From Kitasatospora xanthocidica (GTDB taxonomy: Bacteria > Actinomycetota > Actinomycetes > Streptomycetales > Streptomycetaceae): a stretch of 64,000 bases of DNA. Of this stretch, positions 23,844-33,900 are shown one piece after another. The stretch lies in the NCBI RefSeq assembly GCF_014656195.1, contig NZ_BNBY01000021.1, positions 1 to 64,000 of the forward strand, read 5' to 3'. Positions within the stretch are counted from its first letter, which is position 1. Each line of letters begins with the position of its first letter. Position numbers and translations under genes: made by a program. The notes under the pieces are model-generated. The model made no database searches, had not been told where the DNA came from, and was given only the letters and a program-made list of their open reading frames with translations.

Positions 23844-24836
23844 ATGCCCGACGCCACGCCCCTGCCCCCGACCGACCCGGGCCGGCACCTGACCGCGCCG
23901 GCCACCCGCAGCGCGCTCCGCGTCCAGCAGCAACTGCTGACCGCCGCCCGCGAGTTCCTGTGCGGCCGGGGCTTCACCGAGCTGCTGCCGCCGATCATCG
24001 GCCCGGTCACCGACCCCGGCGCGCGCGGCTCCAAGCAGGTGGACATCGACTTCTACGGCCACCGCTACAAGCTGATGACCAGCGCGATCCTGTACAAGCA
24101 GGCCTCGCTGCTCGCCTTCGACAAGATCTTCTGCATCGCCCCGAACGTCCGCCTGGAGCCCCTGGAGACCGCCGGGACCAACCGGCACCTGGCCGAGTTC
24201 CACCAGCTGGACGTGGAGGTCGCCGGCGCGAGCCGCGACGAGGTCGTCCAGCTGGCCGAGGAGCTGGTGGTGCACATGGTCGACAGCGCGGTGCGCGAGC
24301 TGCCCAAGGAGTTCGCCGAACTCGGCCGGGACCCGCAGGCGTTCGCCGAACTGCTGAAGGGATCCTTCGGGCGCATCCGGCACGCCGAGGCGGTCACCGA
24401 GCTCCAGGGCATCGGGCACCCGCAGAGCGCCGACGCCGAACTCGACTGGGAGGGCGAGGCGTTGCTGTCGGCCCGGCGCGACCGGCCGTTCTTCGTCACC
24501 GACTACCCGAAGGGCTCGCGCGGCTTCTACGACCGCGAGCACCCCGACGACCCGGGCCTGCTGCGCAACTTCGACCTGCTCGCGCCCGAGGGCTACGGCG
24601 AGCTGTGCAGCGGCAGCCAGCGCACCAACGACTACGCGGAGATCGTCACCCGGATGCGGGAGACCGGCGAGAACCCGCAGAAGTACCGCTGGTACCTGGA
24701 CCTGGTGCGCGAGGGCGTGCCGGCCAGCGCGGGCTTCGGCATCGGGGTCGAGCGGCTCACCCGCTACGTCTCCGGGCTGGACGCCGTCTGGCAGGCCAGT
24801 GCCTTCCCGAAGCTCGCCGGGGTGGTGTCGCCTTGA
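23844..24836 (+). CDS. Stand-alone class II aaRS-like enzyme, asparagine synthetase-related
   Basis: 330 aa, essentially only the class II catalytic core of an Asp/AsnRS. It has motif 1 (LLPPIIGPV), motif 2 near residues 103-126 (NVRLEPLE, then AEFHQLDVE) and motif 3 (GFGIGVERLTRY). The N-terminal OB-fold that reads the anticodon is absent. Archaeal proteins of this shape are ATP-dependent asparagine synthetases rather than tRNA ligases. Next to a glutamate mutase, conversion of 3-methylaspartate to 3-methylasparagine, or activation of it as an adenylate, is a reasonable inference. The ATG at 23844 opens a new ribosome site. Its stop overlaps the next start. Confidence 0.8.
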   Translation: MPDATPLPPTDPGRHLTAPATRSALRVQQQLLTAAREFLCGRGFTELLPPIIGPVTDPGARGSKQVDIDFYGHRYKLMTSAILYKQASLLAFDKIFCIAPNVRLEPLETAGTNRHLAEFHQLDVEVAGASRDEVVQLAEELVVHMVDSAVRELPKEFAELGRDPQAFAELLKGSFGRIRHAEAVTELQGIGHPQSADAELDWEGEALLSARRDRPFFVTDYPKGSRGFYDREHPDDPGLLRNFDLLAPEGYGELCSGSQRTNDYAEIVTRMRETGENPQKYRWYLDLVREGVPASAGFGIGVERLTRYVSGLDAVWQASAFPKLAGVVSP

Positions 24837-26086
24837 GCGATCTCAGCGCACCCGGTTTCCCGGAGGAGGAGGTCCGGCGGCGGGCCCGGGCCGGGGCGGC
24901 GGCCGCGTTCCCGCCCGCCGAGGAGTACGGCCACGTGCTGTTCGGTGCGGGCGGGCCCGACACGGCCGACCGGTTCGTCCGGCCGGACGCGCTGGACGCC
25001 CTGCGGATCGTCCCGCCGCTGTTCCTGCCGCAGCGGCTCGCCAAACTGATCGACCTGGGCCGCGAGCCCGACTACCGGGACGTCGAACTCACCACCACCA
25101 TCGGCGGGTTCACCTCCGCGCTGCCGGTGTACGTGTCCGCGACCGGCTCCACCCGGGCGGCCGGCGGGGACCTGGGGCTGGCCCTGAGCCGGCAGGCCGG
25201 CGCGCTCGGGATCCCGATGGTGATCGGCGAGAACGTGGTGCCGGTGAACGGCTACGGCCGGCTCGGCGAGGCGGCCGACCGCACCCTGCTCGGCCGGCTG
25301 CGCGCCTACGGCGAGGAACTCCCGGACGGGCTGGGCGGCGTGGCCGTCCAGCAGAGCACCGAGGACGCCGACGCCGAGGTGTGGAACCTCGTCCACAGTG
25401 ACCCGGCCGCCCTGCCGCTGCTCGAATCCGGGCGGCTGGCCTTCGAGTTGAAGGTCGGCCAGGGCGCCAAGCCGGGCCTGGGCGGGATGACCGTGCTGGA
25501 GGCCGAGGCCGCCGCCGCGCTGGGCGACCGCTTCGGGCTGGACCCGCTGTTCGGCGACGGCCGGGTGCTGCGCGCCGCGACCCCGGGCACCTTCACCGCG
25601 GAGATCCTGCGCCAGCAGATCCGGCTGATGCGCAACAACTACCCGAGGGTACGGATCTGGGTGAAGCTCTACCCCGGCCGGGACGTGGCCGAGGCGGCCC
25701 GGGTGGCGCACGAGGCCGGCGCGGACGCCGTCGTGGTGGACGGCGCCGAGGGCGGCACCGGCTGGGCGCCCGGGGTGTTCCTGCCGCACGTCGGACTGCC
25801 GCTGGCGGAGTGCCTGCGACGGCTGGCGGCCGACCCGCCGCCGAGCCTGCTGGTCTCCGGGCGGATCTGGGAGGGGGCCAGGGCGGTCAAGAGCCTGGCG
25901 CTGGGCGCCCGCGCGGTGGGCCTCGGACGGGCCGCGCTGCTGGCCGTCGCGGAGGACCGGGAATCCGGGCTGCGCCGTTTCGCGGAATGCCTGGCGCTGG
26001 AACTCCGACTGCTGATCAGTGCGCTCGGAAAATATGCGCCGGACGCCCTCGACCGGGCTGACGTCTGGTCTTCCGAGGAATTCTGA
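24833..26086 (+). CDS. FMN-dependent oxidoreductase, GltB (glutamate synthase) FMN-domain family
   Basis: A 417-aa TIM-barrel flavoprotein resembling the FMN-binding synthase domain of glutamate synthase. KVGQGAKPGLGG is the flavin phosphate loop region, and VRIWVKLYPGRDV, VVVDGAEGGTGWAPG and LLVSGRIWEG follow in order. The glutaminase domain is absent, and so are the Cys residues of the iron-sulphur cluster, so it is not a glutamate synthase by itself. In this context it may oxidise or reduce an amino acid made by the mutase branch. The TTG start overlaps the previous stop (TTGA). No better start is visible. Confidence 0.75.
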   Translation: MSDLSAPGFPEEEVRRRARAGAAAAFPPAEEYGHVLFGAGGPDTADRFVRPDALDALRIVPPLFLPQRLAKLIDLGREPDYRDVELTTTIGGFTSALPVYVSATGSTRAAGGDLGLALSRQAGALGIPMVIGENVVPVNGYGRLGEAADRTLLGRLRAYGEELPDGLGGVAVQQSTEDADAEVWNLVHSDPAALPLLESGRLAFELKVGQGAKPGLGGMTVLEAEAAAALGDRFGLDPLFGDGRVLRAATPGTFTAEILRQQIRLMRNNYPRVRIWVKLYPGRDVAEAARVAHEAGADAVVVDGAEGGTGWAPGVFLPHVGLPLAECLRRLAADPPPSLLVSGRIWEGARAVKSLALGARAVGLGRAALLAVAEDRESGLRRFAECLALELRLLISALGKYAPDALDRADVWSSEEF

Positions 26087-26162
26087 ACCACCCCGGCCGG
26101 TAGCCCTGGCCTGCTCGGAAAGCGGCATGATGAAACTGCCGATTTCCTTCCGCTCGTTCTGC

Positions 26163-26190
26163 CGATAGGGCCTTCGAATTCCCCCTATCG
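26163..26190. promoter_or_regulatory. Palindrome upstream of the first NRPS gene
   Basis: CGATAGGG (26163-26170) and CCCTATCG (26183-26190) form perfect 8-bp arms around 12 bp, 40 bp before the NRPS start. The 143-bp gap is more AT-rich than its surroundings and probably contains the NRPS promoter. It may be a regulator site or a leader hairpin; no binding protein can be named. Confidence 0.45.
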
Positions 26191-26229
26191 TTGATTTCGT
26201 CGCCGATTTCTCTCACGATCTGGGGTTGG

Positions 26230-29200
26230 ATGATGTCCTCTCGCGGTTTCCCCGTCGAATTCACGGCGCCCGAATTCGGGCCGTTCGCCGCCGCCGTCCG
26301 CCGCTTTCCGGAGCGGCCGGCCGTCCGGTCCGGCGGCCGGACCGTCAGCTACCGGGAGCTGGACGGCCTGACCGCCGCCCTCGCCGCCCGGATCGCCCCC
26401 GGGCGGACGGTGGCCGTCACCGGCCGCGACCGGCTGGACCACGTGGTCGCGCTGCTGGCGGTGCTGCGGGCGGGCGCCACCTATCTGCCGCTGGACCGGG
26501 AGGCCCCCGAGGACCGCAACCGCTGGATCGCCGAGGACGCCGGGGCCTCCCTCGCCCTCGCCGGCGAGACGCTCACCGAGCTGACCGCACAGGCGGATTC
26601 CGCCGCCGGCTACGTCATCTACACCTCCGGCACCACCGGCCGCCCCAAGGGCGTGCACGTGCCGCTCGCCGCGCTCACCGGCCACCTGGCCGCGGTGGTG
26701 GAGACCTTCGGCCTCACCGAGCGGGACGTGGTGCTGCAGTTCGCCCGTCCGACCGTGGACGTGGCGGTGGAGCAGGTGCTCGGCGCCCTCGCCGCCGGGG
26801 CCTGCCTGGTCCTGCCGGAGCAGCAACTCCTGGCCCCGGCCGAGCTGCTGGACCTGCTGGACACCGAGGGCGTCACCGTCGCCAACCTGGCGGCCGGCTA
26901 CTTCCAGGACGTGGTGGCGGCCCTCGGCGGCCGGGTACCGCGCACCCTGCGGCTGATGGTCTCCGGCAGCGACAAGCTGGAGCCGGCCACCGCCGCCGCC
27001 TGGTGGGCGGCGACCGGGGTGCCGCTGCTGAACGCGTACGGTCCGACCGAGACCGTGGTCACCGCCACCACCCACCGGCTGGCCGGTGAGCAGCCGGCCG
27101 CCCGGGTGCCGATCGGCACCGCGCTGGGCGCCCGGCGGCTCTACGTCCTGGACGAGCGGCTGCGGCCGGTGCCGCCCGGCGAGTCCGGCGAACTGTACGT
27201 CGGCGGGCCGCTGTTGGCCTCCGGCTACCTGGGCCGTCCCGGCCTCACCGCCGACCGCTTCGTCGCGGACCCGTTCGCGGACCCCGGCGCGGACCCGTTC
27301 GCGGCCGGGCCCGACGGTCAACAGGAACAACCAGGCGGCGCGCGGATGTACCGCACCGGCGACGTGGTGCGCCGCACGGCCGAGGACGGCCCGCTGGAGT
27401 TCCTGGGCCGTAGCGACCACCAGGTGAAGATCCGGGGCTTCCGGGTCGAGCCCGGGGAGATCGAGCAGGTGCTGGCCGGCCACCCCGGCGTCACCGGCTG
27501 CGTCGTGGTGGCGTACGAGGGCCGGCTGGCCGCGTACGTGACGGGCGCCGTGCCCGGGTACGCCGAGGTCCGGCCGTGGCTGGCCGAGCGGCTGCCGGAG
27601 CACATGGTCCCGGCGACGCTGACCGCCCTGGAGGCCTTCCCGCTGACCGCGGGCGGCAAGGTGGACCGGGCCGCGCTGCCCGAGCCGCAGGCCGCCGCCG
27701 AGGGCAGGCCGGCCGGCCGTCCGCCGCGCACCCCCGCCGAGCAGCTGATCGCGGCGGTCTGGGCGGACGTGCTCGGGGTGCCGGAGGTCAGCGCCGACGA
27801 CAACTTCTTCCACCTGGGCGGCGATTCGCTGACCGCCGTACGGGTGGTGGGCCGGGTCTTCGACGTCTTCGGCATGGTGTCGCCGTACACCATCTTCGAC
27901 GCGCCGACGCTGGCCGAGTTCGCCGCCGCGGTGAGCTCCGCGACCGGGGGCGAGCGCCCGGAGCTGGTCCGGTCGGGCGCCACCGAGGCCCCGCTGTCCA
28001 AGTTCCAGCGCGGCCTCTGGTTCCTCGACCAGTGGAACCCGGACGCGCCGACCTACGTGGTGCCCTGGGTGTTCCGCTTCGCCGGGCCGGTCGACCCGGA
28101 ACTGCTGCGGCGGGCGCTGGCGGGGGTGGTGGAGCGGCACGAGAGCCTGCGGACGACCTTCGAGCTCGCCGAGGACGGTCCGCGCCAGGTCGTCCACCCG
28201 TCGGTGGAGCTGCCGTTCACGCTCACCGAGACCACCGCCGACCGGGTGGACGAGCTGGTCGCCGAGGCCGCGCTGGTCCCCTTCGACCTGGAGCGGGGGC
28301 CGCTGGTGCGCGCCCGGGTCTTCCGGGCCGACGGGGCGACCACGCTGCTGCTGCTCTTCCACCACATCGTCTGGGACGAGGGCTCGCTGGCGGTGCTGGA
28401 GGGCGAACTCCAGGAGCTGTACGCCGCGGCGGCCGAGGGCCGTCCGGCCGAGCTGCCGGAACTCGCCGTCCAGTACGGCGACTACGCCGCCTGGCAGTAC
28501 CGGGACGACACCGCCGAGCAACAACTCGACTACTGGCGTGAGCAGTTGCGCGACGCCCCGACGGAGCCGGCGCTGGCCACGGAACACCCCAGGCCCGAGG
28601 AGCAGGCCTTCCGCGGCGCCTTCCACCGCTTCGCGATGCCGGACCCGGTGGCCGAGGCCGTCCGGGCGCTGGCCCGCAGCGAGGACGCCACCCCGTTCAT
28701 GGTGCTGCTGGCCGGGCTGGCGCTCACCCTGCACCGCCGCTCCGGGCAGCGCGACCTGGTGCTCGGCTCGCCGGTGAACGTCCGGGGCCGGGCCGAACTC
28801 GACGGCCTGATCGGCTACTTCGTCAACCTGCTGCCGCTGCGGCTGAAGCTGGAGGAGGGGGCGTCCTTCCGCGAGCTGGTCCGGCACGTGCGCGAGGTGT
28901 CGATCGGCGGCTACCGCCACCAGGAGGTGCCCTTCGACGACATCGCGAACGCCGTCCTGGAGGAGCGCCCCGAGGACCGCAACCCGCTCTGCCAGGTGCT
29001 GCTGGAGCTGCACCCGCTGGACACCCGGCCGTTGACGGTCGGCGGCCACCAGGTGACCCGCGCCCTGCACTCCAACCCGGTCTCCCGCTTCGACCTCTCC
29101 GTCTCGGTGGACGACCTCGGCACCGGCTTCACCGGCCGCTTCGAGTACGACAGCGACCTCTTCGGCCCGGCCGCCATGGCCGGCCTGTGCGAGGAGTGGC

Positions 29201-30966
29201 TGGGCACCCTGGCCGCCGCCGTCGAGGTGCCGGTGCACGCCCTGTTCGAGGCGCGGGCCGCCGGCGCCCCGCACGCCACCGCCCTGGTCTCCGGCGAACG
29301 GACCGTCGGCTACGGCGAGTTGAACGCCGACGCGAACCGGCTCGCCCGCCACCTGGCGGGCCTGGGCATCGGCCGCGGCGACACCGTCGCGGTGCTGGCC
29401 GAGCGCGGCCCCGAGCTGGTCACCGCGCTGCTGGCGGCCCTCAAGACCGGCGCCGCCTACACCCTGCTGGACCCGGACTTCCCGGCCGAGCGGCTGGCCG
29501 GCGCGGTCGCCGAGACCGACGCCGCCACGGTGGTCACCCACCGGCGCGCCACGGTGCCGTTCGCCCTCCCGGAGCGGGTGGGCCAGGTGGACCTGGACGC
29601 CTCGGCCGCCGAACTCGCCACGTACCCGGCGCACGACCTCGGCCTGCCGGTCAGCGGCGCCGACCTCGCCTGCGTGATGTTCACCTCCGGCTCCACCGGC
29701 CGCCCCAAGGGCGTGGCCGTCCCGCACCGGGCGCTCACCAGCACCTACCTCGGCCAGGACTACGCCCGCTTCGGCCCGGAGGAGGTCTGGCTGCAGTGCT
29801 CGCCGGTCTCCTGGGACGCCTTCGCGCTGGAGCTCTACGGCGCCCTCTGCTTCGGCGGCAGCTGCGTCCTGCAGCCCGGCCAGCGGCCGGACCCGCAGAC
29901 CATCGCCGAGCTGACCCGCCGCCACGGCGTCACCCAGCTCCAGCTCTCCGCGAGCCTGTTCAACTTCCTGCTGGAGGAGTTCCCGGAGACCTACGACGGC
30001 CTCAAGCTCGCCTTCACCGCCGGTGAACGGGCCTCCGTCACCCATGTGGCGAAGGCCCTGGAGAACCACCCCGGCCTGGCGGTCGCCAACGGCTACGGCC
30101 CGGTCGAGAGCCTCGGGCTGACCACCTGCCACCGGGTCGCCCCCGCCGACCTGGCCGGCGGCTCGGTGCCGATCGGCACCGCGCTGAACGGCAAGGGCGT
30201 CCACGTCCTGGACGAGCTGCTGCGCCCGGTCGAGCCCGGCGTCACGGGCGAGCTGTACGCCGCCGGCGGCGGCCTCGCCCACGGCTACCTCGGCCGGCCC
30301 GCGCTGACCGCCGAACGCTTCGTCGCCTCCCCGTTCAGCGAGTCCGGCGAGCGGCTCTACCGCACCGGCGACCTCGGCTTCGTCAACGCCGAGGGGCTGC
30401 TGGAGGTCACCGGCCGGATCGACGACCAGGTCAAGGTCCGCGGCTTCCGGGTCGAGCCCGGCGAGATCGAGGACGCGCTCACCCGCCACCCGGCCGTCCA
30501 GGAGGCGGTGGTCACCGTGCACGAGCCCGCCCCGGGCGACCGCCGGCTCGCCGCCTACGTCACCGTCGGCGCCGGGGCCCCCGAGCCGGACGCCCTGCTC
30601 GACCACCTGGCCGCCCTGCTGCCCGAGCACATGGTGCCCGCCACCCTGGACGTCCTGGACGCGCTGCCGCTCAACCACAACGGCAAGGTCGACCGCCGGG
30701 CGCTGCCCGCCCCCGTGGGCCGCCGGGCCGCCGCGCCCGACCCGCTGACCGAGGCCGAGCGGCTGGTCGCCGACGCGATGCGCGAGGTGCTCGACCTCGC
30801 CGAGGTCGGCCGCGAGGACAACTTCTTCCGGATCGGCGGCAACTCGCTGGCCGCCGTCCGGGTCGCGATGCGACTGTCCCGGGAGACCGGTACCCGCGTC
30901 CCCCCGCAACTGGTGTTCCGGGCCCGGACCGTGAGCGCCATCGCCGAACGGCTGGCCGCCCGATGA
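26230..30966 (+). CDS. NRPS, loading plus extension module (A-T-C-A-T)
   Basis: 1578 aa. Domain order: A1 (about 1-500), T1 (NFFHLGGDSLTAV, about 525), C2 (585-1000), A2 (1000-1500), T2 (NFFRIGGNSLAAV, about 1535). With no leading C domain it is the initiating enzyme. A1 is unusual: the core region reads RPTVDVAVEQ, NLAAGYF and VSGSDKL, and my tentative pocket code is DVVNVGAVT. A2 gives about DALQFAGGL. C2 has HHIVWDE instead of the canonical HHxxxDG, with Glu for Gly after the catalytic region. No epimerase is present. ATG 26230 is immediately followed by another ATG. Its stop overlaps the next NRPS start (ATGA). Substrates cannot be named confidently. Confidence 0.9.
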   Translation: MMSSRGFPVEFTAPEFGPFAAAVRRFPERPAVRSGGRTVSYRELDGLTAALAARIAPGRTVAVTGRDRLDHVVALLAVLRAGATYLPLDREAPEDRNRWIAEDAGASLALAGETLTELTAQADSAAGYVIYTSGTTGRPKGVHVPLAALTGHLAAVVETFGLTERDVVLQFARPTVDVAVEQVLGALAAGACLVLPEQQLLAPAELLDLLDTEGVTVANLAAGYFQDVVAALGGRVPRTLRLMVSGSDKLEPATAAAWWAATGVPLLNAYGPTETVVTATTHRLAGEQPAARVPIGTALGARRLYVLDERLRPVPPGESGELYVGGPLLASGYLGRPGLTADRFVADPFADPGADPFAAGPDGQQEQPGGARMYRTGDVVRRTAEDGPLEFLGRSDHQVKIRGFRVEPGEIEQVLAGHPGVTGCVVVAYEGRLAAYVTGAVPGYAEVRPWLAERLPEHMVPATLTALEAFPLTAGGKVDRAALPEPQAAAEGRPAGRPPRTPAEQLIAAVWADVLGVPEVSADDNFFHLGGDSLTAVRVVGRVFDVFGMVSPYTIFDAPTLAEFAAAVSSATGGERPELVRSGATEAPLSKFQRGLWFLDQWNPDAPTYVVPWVFRFAGPVDPELLRRALAGVVERHESLRTTFELAEDGPRQVVHPSVELPFTLTETTADRVDELVAEAALVPFDLERGPLVRARVFRADGATTLLLLFHHIVWDEGSLAVLEGELQELYAAAAEGRPAELPELAVQYGDYAAWQYRDDTAEQQLDYWREQLRDAPTEPALATEHPRPEEQAFRGAFHRFAMPDPVAEAVRALARSEDATPFMVLLAGLALTLHRRSGQRDLVLGSPVNVRGRAELDGLIGYFVNLLPLRLKLEEGASFRELVRHVREVSIGGYRHQEVPFDDIANAVLEERPEDRNPLCQVLLELHPLDTRPLTVGGHQVTRALHSNPVSRFDLSVSVDDLGTGFTGRFEYDSDLFGPAAMAGLCEEWLGTLAAAVEVPVHALFEARAAGAPHATALVSGERTVGYGELNADANRLARHLAGLGIGRGDTVAVLAERGPELVTALLAALKTGAAYTLLDPDFPAERLAGAVAETDAATVVTHRRATVPFALPERVGQVDLDASAAELATYPAHDLGLPVSGADLACVMFTSGSTGRPKGVAVPHRALTSTYLGQDYARFGPEEVWLQCSPVSWDAFALELYGALCFGGSCVLQPGQRPDPQTIAELTRRHGVTQLQLSASLFNFLLEEFPETYDGLKLAFTAGERASVTHVAKALENHPGLAVANGYGPVESLGLTTCHRVAPADLAGGSVPIGTALNGKGVHVLDELLRPVEPGVTGELYAAGGGLAHGYLGRPALTAERFVASPFSESGERLYRTGDLGFVNAEGLLEVTGRIDDQVKVRGFRVEPGEIEDALTRHPAVQEAVVTVHEPAPGDRRLAAYVTVGAGAPEPDALLDHLAALLPEHMVPATLDVLDALPLNHNGKVDRRALPAPVGRRAAAPDPLTEAERLVADAMREVLDLAEVGREDNFFRIGGNSLAAVRVAMRLSRETGTRVPPQLVFRARTVSAIAERLAAR

Positions 30967-33900
30967 CGGGCCGTACCGCACAGGAAGGGAACGAGCCCGT
31001 GGGCCCGTCACAGGAAGGGAACGAGGCCGTGCGCCCGTCCGACCACCCGGCGCGCACCGCGCCCGTCTCGGGGCTGCAGCGCGGCCTCTGGTTCCTCGAC
31101 CGCCTCGACCCGAAGGCCGTCACCTACTGCACCCCCTGGACCGTCGAGGTCACCGGCCCGCTCGACCTCGGACTGCTCCAGGGCGCGCTGGACGCCGTGA
31201 CGGCCCGGCACGAGGTGCTGCGCACCACCTTCGCCCTGCACCCGGACGGCCCCCGCCAGGAGGTGCACCACGCCCTGCGGGTGCCGCTCGCGGTGACCGA
31301 CCTGCGCCCGTCGGCCGGCCCCGAGCAGCCCGGCCCCGGCCCGGACGAGCGCCCGGAAGAGCGCCCGGACGAGCGCCTGGAAGAGCGGCTGGAGGAGCTG
31401 CTGGCGGCCCGCTGCGCCGAGCCCTTCGACCTGGCCACCGGCCCGCTGCTGCGGGCCGAGGCCTTCCGGCTGGCGGACGAGCGCACCACGGTGCTGTTCA
31501 CCGTCCACCACATCGTCTGGGACGGCTGGTCCGCCGAGGTCTTCGGCCGCGAACTCGCCGAACTGTACGGCGCCGCGGTGGCGGGCCGGGAGGCCGTGCT
31601 GCCGGAGCTGACCGTGCAGTACGCCGATGACGTGCGGGAGCGGCTCGGCACCTCCTACGAGGACCACCTGACCTACTGGAAGGAGCAGCTGGACGGCGCG
31701 CCCGGCCTGCTGGAGCTGCCCACCGACCGGCCCCGGCCCGCCGAGCGCGGCGCGGCCGGCGGCACCGAGGGCTTCGGCCTCGCCCCCGGGACGGCGGCCC
31801 GGGTCCGCGACCTGGCCGAGGCGGAGGGCGTCACCCCGTTCACCGTCCAGCTGGCGGCCTTCGCCCTGCTGCTGAACCGCTGGACCGGCGCCGACGACCT
31901 GGTGATCGGCACCCCGGTCACCACCCGCGACCGCCCCGAACTGGAGCACCTGCTCGGCTACTTCGTCAATCTGCTGCCGCTGCGGCTGCGGCTCTCGCCG
32001 ACCCAGACCTTCCGGGGCCTGCTGGAGCACGTCCAGGACGTCGCCTTCGACGCCTACGGCTACCTCGACGTGCCCTTCGACCAGCTGGTCGACCACCTCG
32101 GCGCCGCCCGTACCGCGCAGCACCCGCCGCTGGTCCAGGTGGTGTTCGGGGCTCACGGCGAGGACCGCACCCCGTTCGCGCTCGGCGCGGCCACCGCCGA
32201 GAGCCGGGTCCGCTCCAACGGCACCAGCAAGTTCGACCTCACCTGGTCCCTCTTCGACGGCGGTGACGGCGGCGAGCTGCGCGGCGAGGCCGAGTACCGC
32301 AGCGAGCTGTTCGACCCGGGGACCGTCCGGCGCCTCGCCGCCGAGTTCGACGCCCTGCTCGGCGCGGCCCTGGCCGAGCCCGACGCCACCGTGCTGCGGC
32401 TGACCACCAGGAGCGACGACGCGCCGCGCGCCACCGACACCCCCGGCCACTGCCTGCACCACCTGTTCGAGCGGGCCGCCGACGCCCACCCGGACCGGCC
32501 CGCGGTCAGCGACCAGGACCGCACCCTGAGCTACGCCGAACTCGACCGCCGGGCCAACCGCCTCGCGCACGCCCTGCGGGCCCGCGGCGCCGGCCCCGGC
32601 GACCGGATCGGCATGCTGCTGGACCGCACCGCCGACGTCCTGGTCACCGTCCTCGGCGTGCTCAAGACCGGCGCCGCGTACGTGCCCGTCGACCTGGCCG
32701 CCCCCGCCGACCGCGCCGCGCTCGTCTTCGGCGACACGGACGTCACCCTGGTGGTCACCGACCGCGCCGACCGGGTGCCCGAAGGCCCCTGGCAGGCCTA
32801 CGACCTGGGCGCCGAGGCCGCCGACCTGGCCGCCCGGCCGGACACCCGCCCGCCCGCCGCCGGCCGCCCCGGCGACGTCGCCTACGTCATCTTCACCTCC
32901 GGCTCCACCGGCCGACCCAAGGGCGTCGCCGTCGCCCACGAGCACGTCAGCCGGCTCATGGCGGACGGCGAGCGGCACTTCGGCTTCGGCCCGGAGGAGA
33001 CCTGGACGCTCTTCCACAGCTACGCCTTCGACTGGACGGTCTGGGAGATGTGGGGCGCGCTGCTGCACGGCGCCCGGCTGGTCGTCGTCCCGTACGTGAC
33101 CAGCCGCTCGCCGGAGGAGTTCGCCCAGCTGCTGGAGGAGGAGCGGGTCTCCTATCTCTGCCTCACCCCCTCGGCGCTGCGCCAGCTGGAGCCCGTGCTG
33201 CGCCGCAGCCCGCGCGCCCTGCCCGCGCTGAAGTGGATCATGCTCGGCGGGGAGGCGCTGGACCCGGCCGTCGTCCAGCGCTGGTTCGAGCTCGACCCGC
33301 CGCCCCCGGCCCGGCTCTGCAACCTGTACGGCATCACCGAGACCACCGTCCACGTCACCACCCACGACCTGGCCGGCAGCGAGGGCTTCGAACGCAGCCT
33401 GATCGGCGCGCCCATGCCGCACCTGACCGCGCAGGTCCTCGACGACTGGCTGCGGCCCTGCCCGCCCGGTGCGGCCGGCGAGCTGTACATCGGCGGCGGC
33501 AGCCTCGCCCACGGCTACTGGGGCCGCCCCGGCCTCACCGCCGGCCGCTTCGTCGCCGACCCCTACGGCCCGCCCGGGTCCCGGCTCTACCGCACCGGCG
33601 ACGTCGCCCGCCGGCTGCCCGGCGGCGGACTGGAGTACATCGGCCGCGCCGACTTCCAGGTCAAGCTGCGCGGCTTCCGGATCGAGCTCGGCGAGATCGA
33701 GAACGCCCTCGCCGCCCACCCGGACGTGGACGCCTGCGTGGTCACCGTGCACGAGGACCGCCTCGCCGCGTACGTCACCGGGCGCGAACCCGCCGACGTC
33801 CGCGCCTTCCTCGGCCGCTCGCTGCCCCCGTACATGGTCCCGGCCAGCTACACCGTGCTGGAGTCGCTGCCGCTGACCGTCAACGGCAAGGTGGACCGGG

